Positions 9,641-18,346 are shown, numbered from the stretch's first letter. The stretch is 64,000 nt of DNA from Pseudophaeobacter profundi (GCF_029697505.1 NZ_JARJEF010000008.1:1-64000), one strand, 5' to 3'. The notes: generated by a model not told the origin, from the sequence alone. Translations and numbers: made by a program.

Positions 9641-10288
9641 TCAGTTAATCTGAACTTTGCGATCCAGCCAGGCAACGCCACGGCCCACCACATAGATGAT
9701 GATCATGTAGAGAACCCCTGCCAGCAGGAACATCTCGAAGGGTTTGTAGGTCGAGCCGATATAACGTTGTGCGGTATAGGTCAGTTCGATGACCGAAATC
9801 GCCGCCACCAGGGCTGTCGCCTTGATCAACATATTCAGGTTCACGCCCAACGGGCGCACCATCAGCCGCGAGGCCTGCGGCAGGATAACCTGATATGTGG
9901 CTTGCCAACTGCTAAGCCCCAGGGTCCGGGCGGCTTCGCGCTGCCCCTTGTCGATCGAAATGATCGCCCCGCGAATGGTTTCCGTCATATAGGCTCCGGC
10001 ATTGATACCCAGACCGATGACGCCAGCCTCGAAGGCATCCAACTGGATGCCGATCTGTGGCCCGCCAAAATACAGGATGAACAGCTGAATCAAGGCGGGG
10101 GTGCCGCGAAACAGGCTGACATAGGCGGCCCCGAGGAATCGCAGGGCCGCAAATCGTGACAGTCGGGCGGCAGCGCCGAGCGTGCCACAGGTCAGGCCCA
10201 GAATGGCGGTCAGCACTGACAACAGGATCGTTGTCCAGGCGGCCTCCAGAAAGAACGGATAAACCTTGAGCATCAGTTCAAAGTCCAT
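9641..10288 (-). CDS. polar amino acid ABC transporter permease (HisQ type)
   Basis: The second permease, 215 residues, same HAAT family. The RGTPALIQLFILYFG segment and the EAA loop ([24 protein letters not shown]) are conserved, and several hydrophobic spans predict a five-helix membrane protein. It lies between the binding protein gene, 227 bp upstream with an internal hairpin, and the second permease. The two permeases are clearly related and complementary, as expected of a heterodimeric importer. Confidence 0.92.
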   Translation of the reverse strand: MDFELMLKVYPFFLEAAWTTILLSVLTAILGLTCGTLGAAARLSRFAALRFLGAAYVSLFRGTPALIQLFILYFGGPQIGIQLDAFEAGVIGLGINAGAYMTETIRGAIISIDKGQREAARTLGLSSWQATYQVILPQASRLMVRPLGVNLNMLIKATALVAAISVIELTYTAQRYIGSTYKPFEMFLLAGVLYMIIIYVVGRGVAWLDRKVQIN

Positions 10289-10479
10289 GCTTCACTCCTT
10301 TGACCTGGCGACACAGCCGCGATGCAGCCATGTGCAACATTCGTGACGAAAGAAATCCCATGCTGGAAATCATGCAGGTCCACACTTTGTTTGGGTAGGG
10401 ATCGGCCTCTACGCTTAGGTCAGGCCACAAAGGGGCCGAATTGCCGAGGCGCGTAATCCATCATGCCATTGCGGCAACC

Positions 10480-10505
10480 CCCTGCCGCCGTATCCGGCGG
10501 CAGGG
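10480..10505 (-). promoter_or_regulatory. intercistronic hairpin after the binding-protein gene
   Basis: A perfect 11-bp inverted repeat (CCCTGCCGCCG, 4-base loop, CGGCGGCAGGG) sits 10 bases downstream of the binding-protein stop codon and before the permease genes. No T-run follows in the transcribed direction, so a 3'-stabilising or partial attenuation hairpin is more likely than a full terminator. This is the malE-malF arrangement that lets cells make far more binding protein than permease. Confidence 0.6.
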
Positions 10506-10515
10506 AACAGCGATA

Positions 10516-11292
10516 TCAGCGGATGTCAGCGCCGATCCATTTTTCAGCAAGAGCGAGATAGGTGCCGTCTTCCATCATCGAATCCAGGGCTTTTTGCATT
10601 TCTGCGGCCAGCTCGGGGCTGCCCTCACGAATGGCAATACCCGCGCCGAAGGGCTCTGTGGTGGGGTCGGCAAACATCTCGAACGCCTGCTCCTTCGCGG
10701 TCATCGCCAGGATGGCTGCAATCGAGTCGTTTACAATTGCATCAACCCGGCCGTTTTCCAGCTCAAGCAGCAGTTCTGGCAGACCTTTGTAGGTATTGAT
10801 GTCATAGCCGCGATCACGGGCCCAATCTTCGTGGGTTTCGCCCAGTGTCAGGCCAACACGCTTGCCTTCCAGATCTTCAAGGCTGGCAATGCCCGACCCC
10901 GGCTTGGTAAAGATGGCGCGCTTGTCCGAATAGTAGGGGCCAACAAAATCAACCACTTCGTCCCGCTCTGCGGTGATGGTCATCGACCCGACAATCGCAT
11001 CATATTTATTGGCCAAGAGGCCACCAATGATGCCGTCCCATGCCGTGGTGACGATTTCGGCTTCCAGGCCCATGCGCTTGGCGATTTCGGTCCCGACGGC
11101 AGGGTCAAAGCCGACAACCTCGTTTTCATCGTTCACAAAGTTGAACGGAGGGTAAGCGCCGGACATCGCGATGCGGATCACCCCTTTTTCTTTCAGGCTA
11201 TCCAGCTCCTCGGCGGCGGCAGTGTTCATGCCGAAGGCCGCAAGACCTACGGCTGCGATTGCACTTTTAAGGATGGTACGGCGGAATGTCAT
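10516..11292 (-). CDS. polar amino acid ABC transporter, periplasmic binding protein
   Basis: A 258-residue solute-binding protein of SBP family 3. A Sec signal peptide is clear (MTFRRTILKSAIAAVGLAAFG, cleavage after ..NTAAA). The mature part begins with the family pattern GVIRIAMSGAYPPFNFV and GFDPAVGTEIAKRMG, then DAIVGSMTITAERDEVVDF. I start at 11292 rather than the longer frame because GGGAGA lies six bases upstream of this ATG. It is the first gene of the operon and faces a divergent LysR gene. Ligand probably a polar or modified amino acid. Confidence 0.92.
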   Translation of the reverse strand: MTFRRTILKSAIAAVGLAAFGMNTAAAEELDSLKEKGVIRIAMSGAYPPFNFVNDENEVVGFDPAVGTEIAKRMGLEAEIVTTAWDGIIGGLLANKYDAIVGSMTITAERDEVVDFVGPYYSDKRAIFTKPGSGIASLEDLEGKRVGLTLGETHEDWARDRGYDINTYKGLPELLLELENGRVDAIVNDSIAAILAMTAKEQAFEMFADPTTEPFGAGIAIREGSPELAAEMQKALDSMMEDGTYLALAEKWIGADIR

Positions 11293-11371
11293 TGTGATCT
11301 CCCTATTGATCAAAATCAGGATTTATCCTGTGCGTTTATTGGCGGCAGGCCCGCTCTGAGAAAAGACTTGC

Positions 11372-11385
11372 ATGTGGCATCACAT
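11372..11385. promoter_or_regulatory. candidate LysR operator in divergent promoter
   Basis: The dyad ATGTG-GCAT-CACAT lies in the 126-bp gap between the binding-protein gene and the LysR gene. A second inverted repeat, CATAG-N7-CTATG, spans 11414-11430 across the regulator's start. LysR proteins usually bind such interrupted dyads between divergent promoters. Only sequence symmetry supports this. Confidence 0.35.
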
Positions 11386-11418
11386 CGCGCAAATAAATAA
11401 TAGGCATTCTTAACATAG

Positions 11419-12456
11419 ATGAAAACTATGAAGCTACCACATGGACATCGCTTTCCCTGGAACCTTGATTGGAATCTCTTGCGTACTTTCATGGTGGTGG
11501 TCGAGCAGCGCGGCATCTCCAAAGCAGCGAATTTTCTTGGCTTGAAGCAGCCGACGGTATCGGCAGCCCTAAAGCGTCTTGAGCAGACCACCAATAAGAC
11601 GCTGGTTATCCGCAAGCCCAATGAGTTCACCATTACCCGCGCAGGCCATGCGCTTTATACCGAATGCGCCAAGATCTTTGGCTCGATCTCCCAGCTTCCG
11701 TCACTGCTTGACGCGGATACCGCCGAATTGCGCGGACATCTGTCGATTGCCATCACCAGCTCTGTGATTTCAGAGCACTTCGGGGATATTCTGAACCGGT
11801 TCTGCAAGGCGCACCCACATGTCACCTATTCTTTTTCCGTGCACGAAAGCGGCGATATCGAGACCATAATATCGCAAAACCGGGCCAGTTTCGGGGTCTG
11901 CCTCTTGTCGGCGCTTCCGAAAAATCTGAACACATTGGTCCTGTACCGGGAATTCTTTGGTCTTTACTGCGGCGCACGGCACCCCCTGTTCAGCGCCAAA
12001 ACCATCACCCCGAAAGATCTGGAAGGCGAACCCTTCGTGGCCTTTCAAACCGAAGCCGAAGGCGGGCCGCTTGAAGTCATCTCTCGCCTGCGTGCCCGGA
12101 TGGGATTGGCCAATACCTGGCGCGGGGTATCCTCGAGCCTGAATGAAATCCGCCGGATGATCATGGCTGATATCGGGATCGGCGCCCTGCCCCTGCACGT
12201 CGCCAAACCGGATGTGGCAGCTGGCCACATCCGCCAGTTGCCGCCCTATGACGCCCTGCCGATGGTGAACATCTACCTGATTACCAACCCGGCACGCCGC
12301 CTGTCCGATGCGGAAGCCGCCTTCTTGTCCACCTGCGAAGCTGAGATTTCAGCCATCGATATTACCGAACGGACATATGGGGCAGACCTGGATCCCCAAG
12401 CCCTGCAATACCCAGCCGAGGGCACCCCCCTATCGCCGCCCGTCCAGTCGGATTGA
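11419..12456 (+). CDS. LysR-type transcriptional regulator of the adjacent uptake operon
   Basis: A 345-residue LTTR. The winged helix-turn-helix occupies roughly residues 16-75 (NLLRTFMVVVEQRGISKAAN, then KQPTVSAALKRLE), followed by a type 2 periplasmic-binding-like effector domain from about residue 105. It is divergent from the ABC transporter operon, so local control of that operon by an intermediate or substrate is likely. Two starts are possible, ATG 11419 and ATG 11428; an inverted repeat crosses both. The C-terminal 40 residues extend beyond the usual LTTR length and look unstructured. Confidence 0.85.
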   Translation: MKTMKLPHGHRFPWNLDWNLLRTFMVVVEQRGISKAANFLGLKQPTVSAALKRLEQTTNKTLVIRKPNEFTITRAGHALYTECAKIFGSISQLPSLLDADTAELRGHLSIAITSSVISEHFGDILNRFCKAHPHVTYSFSVHESGDIETIISQNRASFGVCLLSALPKNLNTLVLYREFFGLYCGARHPLFSAKTITPKDLEGEPFVAFQTEAEGGPLEVISRLRARMGLANTWRGVSSSLNEIRRMIMADIGIGALPLHVAKPDVAAGHIRQLPPYDALPMVNIYLITNPARRLSDAEAAFLSTCEAEISAIDITERTYGADLDPQALQYPAEGTPLSPPVQSD

Positions 12457-12500
12457 AATCCGCATTTCGAACCACATTCAGGTGCGTCGCAATTCTATTG

Positions 12501-12528
12501 TGATCCAAAAAGATGTGGCCTTCGTAGA
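12501..12528 (+). promoter_or_regulatory. RpoE (ECF11-type) promoter of rpoE-chrR
   Basis: TGATCC at 12501-12506, a 16-base spacer and CGTAGA at 12523-12528 match the TGATCC / CGTA pattern recognised by group ECF11 sigma factors of the Rhodobacter RpoE type. The same spacing recurs at two other sites in this window, all next to members of this regulon. It predicts autoregulation and transcription starting near 12535. Confidence 0.85.
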
Positions 12529-12606
12529 TTGGGTATGATGACATTCGACATTGATATCTCTCACAGGCGCGCTCTCACCGGGCGCCCTCGCCATGAAGGC
12601 AAAGAC

Positions 12607-13167
12607 GTGTCGAAAGTGCAAAGCAACTATTCTGAGCAAACCAAATGGATGCTGAGGGTGAAGATCGATAGGGACAGGGCCGCCTTTGCTGCCTTGTTCG
12701 ATCACTTTGCACCGCGCCTGAAGGGGTTTGTCATCCGTGGCGGCACCCCTGCTGCGCAGGCCGAGGAAGTGATCCAGGATGTGATGCTGACAGTCTGGCG
12801 CAAGGCCGAGCAGTTCGACCCGCATCGCGCCCAGGTTTCCGCCTGGATCTATCAGATTGCCAGACACCGGCAAATTGACATAGCCCGCAAAGAGGCCAGG
12901 CCGGTTCCTGAAGAACTGAAAGAAGATCCGGGCGCTGAAGCGGATGCCAGCCAGATCCTGGCGATAGAGCAGGAAAGCGAACACCTGAAGCAGGCGCTTC
13001 AGCGTCTGAGCGAAGATCAAAGGGTCATTGTCGAAAAGGCCTATCTGGGGGAACTGACCCACCAAGAGATCCAAACTCAGACGGGGCTGCCGCTCGGGAC
13101 CATCAAATCAAGAATTCGTCTTGGCCTTGAGCGGCTGAGACATGACCTAAAGGGGCTGCGCTCATGA
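12607..13167 (+). CDS. rpoE: ECF sigma factor RpoE, singlet-oxygen response
   Basis: A 186-residue ECF sigma factor like RpoE of Rhodobacter sphaeroides, which directs RNA polymerase to singlet-oxygen defence genes once released from ChrR. Region 2 covers FAALFDHFAPRLKGF.. to VWRKAEQFDPHRAQVSAWIYQIARHRQIDIAR; region 4 covers LSEDQRVIVEKAYLGELTHQEIQ..GTIKSRIRLGLERLR. The open frame begins at ATG 12529, but that codon directly follows the -10 element. I therefore choose GTG 12607, which has AAGG seven bases upstream and gives the usual family length. The gene overlaps chrR by four bases. Confidence 0.9.
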   Translation: MSKVQSNYSEQTKWMLRVKIDRDRAAFAALFDHFAPRLKGFVIRGGTPAAQAEEVIQDVMLTVWRKAEQFDPHRAQVSAWIYQIARHRQIDIARKEARPVPEELKEDPGAEADASQILAIEQESEHLKQALQRLSEDQRVIVEKAYLGELTHQEIQTQTGLPLGTIKSRIRLGLERLRHDLKGLRS

Positions 13168-13799
13168 CCGCAATCACCCATCATATCCCAGATCATTTGC
13201 TCGCATCCTATGCTGCGGGCACCCTGCCGCATGCCTTTGCCCTGGTCGTGGCCAGCCATATTTCCATGTGTAATGACTGTCGCGCCGCCGTTGCCGCCCA
13301 TCAGGCCGTCGGCGGGGCCATCCTGGAAGCCACCAGTGCAAGCCCTCTGTCCAGCGGGTTGCGCGCCAGCGTCCTGGCGCAATTGGATGCACCGGCCAGA
13401 GCCGAACCAATCTATGACCGTTCTGGCATCTACCCCGGTCCCGTCGTGGCGGCGCTGCAGGGACAGCAGCCCAAATGGAAAGCTCTGGGCATGGGGGTTC
13501 GCCAGACCATCCTGACGGCGGATGCCGAGTCAAATGCGCGCCTGCTGTTCATCCCGGCAGGGCAAGCGGTACCAGACCACAGCCACAACGGATTGGAGCT
13601 GACAATGGTGCTGCAGGGCAGTTTCAGCGATAGCACCGGACGTTTTGGCATTGGCGACGTCGAAATCGGCGATGAGGACCTTGATCACACGCCAACCGCC
13701 GATCCAGGTGACCCCTGCATTTGCCTTGCCGCGACAGATGCGCCGCTGCGCTTCAAAGCCCTGATACCGCGCCTGCTGCAACCTCTGTTTCGGATCTAG
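13164..13799 (+). CDS. chrR: zinc anti-sigma factor ChrR
   Basis: A 211-residue cytoplasmic anti-sigma factor that holds RpoE inactive until singlet oxygen or organic peroxide appears. The N-terminal ZAS domain shows H7, H32, C36 and C39 (HISMCNDC), matching the Zn ligands H6, H31, C35, C38 of R. sphaeroides ChrR. The C-terminal cupin retains H139, H141, E145 and H175, equivalent to H141, H143, E147 and H177. The cysteine pair C185/C187 is also present. All key residues being intact argues for a functional singlet-oxygen sensor. Correspondences are from memory of the published protein. Confidence 0.92.
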   Translation: MTAITHHIPDHLLASYAAGTLPHAFALVVASHISMCNDCRAAVAAHQAVGGAILEATSASPLSSGLRASVLAQLDAPARAEPIYDRSGIYPGPVVAALQGQQPKWKALGMGVRQTILTADAESNARLLFIPAGQAVPDHSHNGLELTMVLQGSFSDSTGRFGIGDVEIGDEDLDHTPTADPGDPCICLAATDAPLRFKALIPRLLQPLFRI

Positions 13800-13963
13800 C
13801 CCCCGTGCCACCATGCAACAGCGGCCTGGTCGCGGGCCGCGATCCTGCAAGATGAAGTGCGGCACCGGGGCAGTCATCAACCGCATTCCAAAGCGGCAAG
13901 CCCCCGGTCAACTGCCCCGCCGCCGCTGGCTGGCTGGCTTGCACCAGCGCAAAAGCCCGATGA

Positions 13964-14506
13964 TCAACGGTGCATCGTGGCCAGAAGCTCGGCAACTTTG
14001 ATGCCGTATTTGCGCATTTCAGACTTGTTCATAATGACGCCATTCTCAGTCAAATACATCCAATCCGTCGCCTCCAGGGTATAGCCGCCCGACTCTTCCG
14101 GCAGGGTGATCAGGTAGCTCAGCTTGACGGTTGACCCAGAGATGACGCCTTTGCCCTCGCCAACGATGTCATCCGCGGTGGCGGTAAAGGTAGAGGCGCT
14201 GTCCATCCGCAGATACCATTTGCGTTGCTGTGTTTTACCGTTCGAATAGGTGAAGTTTTCTGTCAGGGTTCCGGTATCGCCGTCCCATTCGCCAACCATC
14301 TCTGCAACAAAACTGTTGGTCATATCGCCCTTTGGCCCAAAGATAAGCCCCTCTGACTGCAGGCGGCCAGAGAGATGCTCCTGCAAGACAAAGCTGGGTC
14401 CGCTGTCCTTGTAGTCTGCCGGGTTTTGCGCGCGAAAGCTGAAGAACCGGTCTCGCGCCATAATTATCAACAGCACAAGTACCAGAATGGTGGTCAGGAT
14501 TTTCAT
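13964..14506 (-). CDS. DUF3833 lipocalin-like protein of the RpoE regulon
   Basis: A 180-residue protein of family DUF3833. A hydrophobic N-terminus (ILTTILVLVLLIIMA) predicts a signal anchor, followed by a beta-rich domain with the family pattern GEWDGDTGTLTENFTYSNG, KWYLRMD and TDWMYLTENGVIMNKSEMRKYGI. It overlaps the GPH transporter gene by four bases and is last in the operon that begins at 18346 under an RpoE promoter. A lipid-handling role in the periplasm is plausible from the context but not shown. Confidence 0.82.
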   Translation of the reverse strand: MKILTTILVLVLLIIMARDRFFSFRAQNPADYKDSGPSFVLQEHLSGRLQSEGLIFGPKGDMTNSFVAEMVGEWDGDTGTLTENFTYSNGKTQQRKWYLRMDSASTFTATADDIVGEGKGVISGSTVKLSYLITLPEESGGYTLEATDWMYLTENGVIMNKSEMRKYGIKVAELLATMHR

Positions 14507-15762
14507 GTCGCGGTATCCTCCGTCGGAAGGGTCATGGCCAGGCCAATCGCGGCCAGTTTCAGAAGGCAGGGCAAAATCGCATAGGCCCCATTCAGCGCTG
14601 CAAGCGCCTGCGGCGTGTTTTCTGCTCCGGGTTCAAAGCCGCTCCATTGCAAGGTCGGCAGCACCAGAAAGGCCGCCAGGGCCAGCCCCAGCTTGCCTGC
14701 AAAAGACCAGATACCAAAAGCAGTTGATGCCCTTAGATTTGCCCGTACCAGGGCCATGGAAAACATCACCGGCAGGATCACCATATCGGCGCCCAATGCG
14801 ACACCCGAAGCCAAGCAGATGATGGCAAACCCAATCAGGTTGCCGGGGGCAAGGAAGGCCGCGCCGACAAAGGCACAAACCGCCAGCGGCATTGCAATCA
14901 ACAAGGTATTGCGCGGGCCAAGTTGGCGACTGATCCGTGCCCAGAGAGGGACAGACAATCCCGCAGATGCAAAGAAGAGCAGCAGCAAAAGGCCCGACTG
15001 GTCTGCAAGATCGAGCCTGTCTTCGACAAAAAACAAAAACAGAGTTGATGTGATCGCGACAGGCAGGCTGTTGATCAGCGCCAAAAGCAACAGGCGGGCG
15101 GCACCGGAGGTTGCCAGGCCTTGCAGGTTCAACGCGGTGCCAAGCTGCACCGGACGTCGCCAGATGCTGCGCGCCAGGACCGCCGTCATCAAGGCCAAAG
15201 TGCCAAGGCCCCACCCCAGCGCCGGATAGCCCTGCGCCGAAGCCCCCAGCAAGACAAGGAGCGTCGGCGCAATCGCCACCAAAACCACCCCCAGCAGCAT
15301 CCCGCCTTCACGATAGGCCGCCATGCGGGTGATCTCGGCAGTGGTTGCCTGTTTGGCCAGCATCGCACTGCGTCCGTACAGCAGGATCATGCCCAGGCTG
15401 TAGGCGGAAAACAGCAAGACCAAAACCAGGGTGAGCCGAAACGTGATGCCTTCTCCGGGTTGCAGCATGAACAGAGCGGGGAAGCCAAAAGCCAGGCCAA
15501 GGGCCGCCGCAGCCGCAAAGACCCGCTGCGCCCGCGCCCAACGATCCAGCGCCCATCCGATCAATGGGTCCTGCACCAGATCAATCAGCCTGATCCCCAT
15601 CAGGATCACGCCAACCGTGCCCAGACCAATCCCCAGATTGACCGAGGCAAACCGCGGCAAATGGATGTAAAGCGGAATACCCGCCGCGGCCAACATCAGG
15701 GCATAGAGACTGACGCGCGGGTAAAGCAGGCTCTGGCTCACCGGTTCGCGCGTCAACGGCAT
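14503..15762 (-). CDS. GPH-type MFS transporter of the RpoE regulon
   Basis: A 419-residue membrane protein with about twelve hydrophobic segments, resembling the glycoside-pentoside-hexuronide cation symporter family. The N-terminal DLVQDPLIGWALDRW loop is the family's conserved D-P-x-x-G-x-x-x-D motif. It starts 126 bp after the CFA-like methyltransferase stop and overlaps the DUF3833 gene. A related symporter gene is part of the singlet-oxygen core regulon of R. sphaeroides as I recall. A sugar substrate seems unlikely in this setting; lipid or lysolipid movement is a guess. Confidence 0.85.
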   Translation of the reverse strand: MPLTREPVSQSLLYPRVSLYALMLAAAGIPLYIHLPRFASVNLGIGLGTVGVILMGIRLIDLVQDPLIGWALDRWARAQRVFAAAAALGLAFGFPALFMLQPGEGITFRLTLVLVLLFSAYSLGMILLYGRSAMLAKQATTAEITRMAAYREGGMLLGVVLVAIAPTLLVLLGASAQGYPALGWGLGTLALMTAVLARSIWRRPVQLGTALNLQGLATSGAARLLLLALINSLPVAITSTLFLFFVEDRLDLADQSGLLLLLFFASAGLSVPLWARISRQLGPRNTLLIAMPLAVCAFVGAAFLAPGNLIGFAIICLASGVALGADMVILPVMFSMALVRANLRASTAFGIWSFAGKLGLALAAFLVLPTLQWSGFEPGAENTPQALAALNGAYAILPCLLKLAAIGLAMTLPTEDTAT

Positions 15763-15888
15763 GCCCCACTGTTCTGACGGGCAAGCCCCTGCCTAACGCC
15801 ACCCAAAGCTTGCCACTGCCGCCGAAATGCAGGATGCACCCCGCGCCCGCCCTGCCGGACAGCGTACAGGCGCGTTCTGCCCCGCATT

Positions 15889-17046
15889 CTATGCATGGTC
15901 GAGTTCCACCTGCACAACATTGGTATGGCCGATGGCAAAAGAGGCAGCGCAGATTTCCAGATAGTACTGCCAATTGCGAAAGAAGCTGTTGGAGTACCCC
16001 ATGTCCAGAATACGCGCGCGCTGTGCAACCAGCCGCTTTGCCCAGATACGGCAGGTGCGTGCATAATCTTCACCAAAGGAAAAACTGTCCCGCACACGCA
16101 GCCCCGCCTGTTGCGCCTGGGCGGCGATCACGCTGTCCGACAGCAGCATCCCACCGGGGAAAACATACTGGCGGATATAGTCAGACGAACTCTTGTAGGC
16201 GGCAAAGAAACTGTCTTGAACTGTGATCGCCTGCAATAAAACCCGGCCATCTTCGGCCAGGTTGCGCTTGAGCATGGAAAAATAGCTCGGCCAGTAACGG
16301 GCGCCGACGGCTTCGATCATCTCGATGGAAACGATGTTGTCATAGTGCCCATGGACATCGCGATAGTCCCGCAGTTGGATTTCAGCCCGTCCATCCAGGC
16401 GACATTCAGCATAGCTGTGCTGGTTGCGTGAGATGGTGATGCCGGTGACGTTGCGCCCCTCGGAGGCAGCGTGATCGGCAAAGCCGCCCCAGCCACAGCC
16501 AACTTCCAGAACCTGTTCGCCATCATTCAATCGTGACAGGGCACGGCTGTTCTTGCGGCGCTGTGCGGAGCCCAGATCGTCATCTCCACCCGCAAAGAGA
16601 CCGGACGAATAGGTCATGCCCTCGTCCAACCAAAGCTGATAGAATTCATTCCCCACGTCATAGTGCGCCCGAATATTCTTACGTGCGCCGCTACGCGAGT
16701 TCGCACGCAGCACCGTATCCAACAGCCGGTACTTCAGGCTGCTGAGGCGGCTCGCCTTGTCATAAGCGCCCAGATTGTCGCGGTTCAGCATGGCCAGACT
16801 CACCAGCCCCTCTATCGACGGCGTGTCCCAGAGCCCATGCACGTAGGCTTCGCCCAGACCGACCTGACCATGCGCTGCCATGGCGGAAATTGCCGACCAA
16901 TCGCGAATATTCATCTCGGCCTGCGGCCCGGAGTTACCAAATTCATAGCGCGCACCATCCGGCGTGCGCAGGGTCAGCCGCCCCTCATGCAGACGTTCGC
17001 AGATCGACAGGAATTGCGTTTTTAGGGCTTTGTCCGTGATGCGCAT
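15889..17046 (-). CDS. CFA synthase-like SAM methyltransferase (candidate UfaM)
   Basis: A 385-residue relative of cyclopropane fatty acid synthase that would methylate unsaturated phospholipid acyl chains with SAM. Visible blocks are HYDVGNEFYQLWLDE, the SAM-binding LEVGCGWGGFADHA, IEMIEAVG and FPGGMLLS. Compared by hand with E. coli Cfa, the bicarbonate ligands C139 and H266 become Ser and Gln, while E239, I268 and Tyr317 are kept. That suggests methyl transfer without normal ring closure, as expected for the furan fatty acid methylase UfaM. The gene overlaps the flavoprotein gene by 62 bp and belongs to the RpoE operon. Confidence 0.85.
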   Translation of the reverse strand: MRITDKALKTQFLSICERLHEGRLTLRTPDGARYEFGNSGPQAEMNIRDWSAISAMAAHGQVGLGEAYVHGLWDTPSIEGLVSLAMLNRDNLGAYDKASRLSSLKYRLLDTVLRANSRSGARKNIRAHYDVGNEFYQLWLDEGMTYSSGLFAGGDDDLGSAQRRKNSRALSRLNDGEQVLEVGCGWGGFADHAASEGRNVTGITISRNQHSYAECRLDGRAEIQLRDYRDVHGHYDNIVSIEMIEAVGARYWPSYFSMLKRNLAEDGRVLLQAITVQDSFFAAYKSSSDYIRQYVFPGGMLLSDSVIAAQAQQAGLRVRDSFSFGEDYARTCRIWAKRLVAQRARILDMGYSNSFFRNWQYYLEICAASFAIGHTNVVQVELDHA

Positions 17047-18346
17047 AATTGGATCCCTTCTCTATCGATACTGTAGTCATTTGCTGCACAATGCGCATCG
17101 CGCTGGCGATGCCGTCCTCATGAAAGCCGTGCCGATTGTAGGCCCCGGCAAACCAGGTGCGATTTTGCCCCTGTATGTGGCGCAGGGTCTTTTGGGCCTG
17201 CAATGCCGCCCGGTTAAACACGGGATGTGCAAACTCTACCCTATCATAAATCTTACTATTCTGGATGGAGTTTGCTGGATTGAGGGTCACAAACAACGGA
17301 TCTTGTTCAGGAATTCCCTGCAATTTGTTCATCCAATAGGTCACACTGGCCGTGTCGGCCTCGGCTCTGTAGGTCCAACTGGACCAACAGGCACGGCGCT
17401 TTGGCATCTGTGTGACATCGCAGTGCAACACTGCGGTATTGGGCTGATAGCTTATGGAACCAAGCGCCTGAGCCTCCAGCTCTGTTGCCCCCGCGCCCAC
17501 TGCGCCCCCCTGCCCCAGAATGGCCAAGGCCTGATCCGAATGACAGGCAAGGATCAGTTCATCGAAACCCGCCTCTGTTGCCCCATCGCAGGTAATTGAA
17601 ACCCCCAGATCAGACCGTTGAACCGCCCGGACCGGGGCCCCTATGCGCAGGGTACAGCCGCGCGCCAGCAAGGCAGCCTGCAGCCGACGAACATATTCAA
17701 TACTGCCGCCTTTCACCGTCCACCATTGGTGCTTTCCAGTTCCGGCCAGCAGGGCGTGATTGCGAAAAAACCGCACCAAGGATTTCGCCGGGAAAGCATC
17801 TACATCACCAACCGGCGTTGACCAGATCGCACCACACATCGGCATGAGATACTTGTCTCGAAACCAAGTCCCCAGCCCCAGCTCCTTCACCAGGTCCCCA
17901 ATCGTGATGTCATCGTGATGCGCGGCGCTTTCCGCGTTCTTTCCGAACTTCACGATATCAGCAATCATGCCATAAAACTCTGGCCGGGCCAGATTGCGTT
18001 TTTGGGCAAAGATAGAGCGCAGATCGTTCAGCCCATATTCCAACCCGCTATTGTCCATGCTGACGCCAAAGCTCATGTCGCTTTTCATCACCGGCACGTT
18101 CAGATCATGAAACAAGCGGGTCAAATACGGGTAGGTCGCATAGTTGAAGACGATAAAGCCGGTATCAACCGGCTGATCCCCATTCTTGCCAGCCAAGACG
18201 GTTCTTGCATGCCCCCCCAAGCGATCGTCCGCCTCAAACAGCGTCACGTCGTGATAGGCAGAAAGATAGTATGCAGCCGATAGCCCCGATATCCCCCCGC
18301 CAACGACCGCAATTCTTTTTCTAGGGCCCCGTGTCTGGTCAAGCAT
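16985..18346 (-). CDS. FAD/NAD(P)-binding amine oxidase-like protein (candidate fatty acid desaturase UfaD)
   Basis: A 453-residue flavoprotein. The N-terminal Rossmann motif VVGGGISGLSAAYYL binds ADP of FAD, then FEADDRLGGHARTV and GFIVFNYATYPYL follow the flavin amine oxidase pattern seen in enzymes paired with CFA-like methyltransferases. It is first in the minus-strand operon and has its own TGATCC-N16-CGTA promoter 32 bp upstream. R. sphaeroides makes a furan fatty acid through a desaturase (UfaD) acting on methylated acyl chains; this gene is a good candidate, though I have not verified which family UfaD belongs to. Its last 62 bp overlap the next gene. Confidence 0.85.
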   Translation of the reverse strand: MLDQTRGPRKRIAVVGGGISGLSAAYYLSAYHDVTLFEADDRLGGHARTVLAGKNGDQPVDTGFIVFNYATYPYLTRLFHDLNVPVMKSDMSFGVSMDNSGLEYGLNDLRSIFAQKRNLARPEFYGMIADIVKFGKNAESAAHHDDITIGDLVKELGLGTWFRDKYLMPMCGAIWSTPVGDVDAFPAKSLVRFFRNHALLAGTGKHQWWTVKGGSIEYVRRLQAALLARGCTLRIGAPVRAVQRSDLGVSITCDGATEAGFDELILACHSDQALAILGQGGAVGAGATELEAQALGSISYQPNTAVLHCDVTQMPKRRACWSSWTYRAEADTASVTYWMNKLQGIPEQDPLFVTLNPANSIQNSKIYDRVEFAHPVFNRAALQAQKTLRHIQGQNRTWFAGAYNRHGFHEDGIASAMRIVQQMTTVSIEKGSNYAHHGQSPKNAIPVDLRTSA

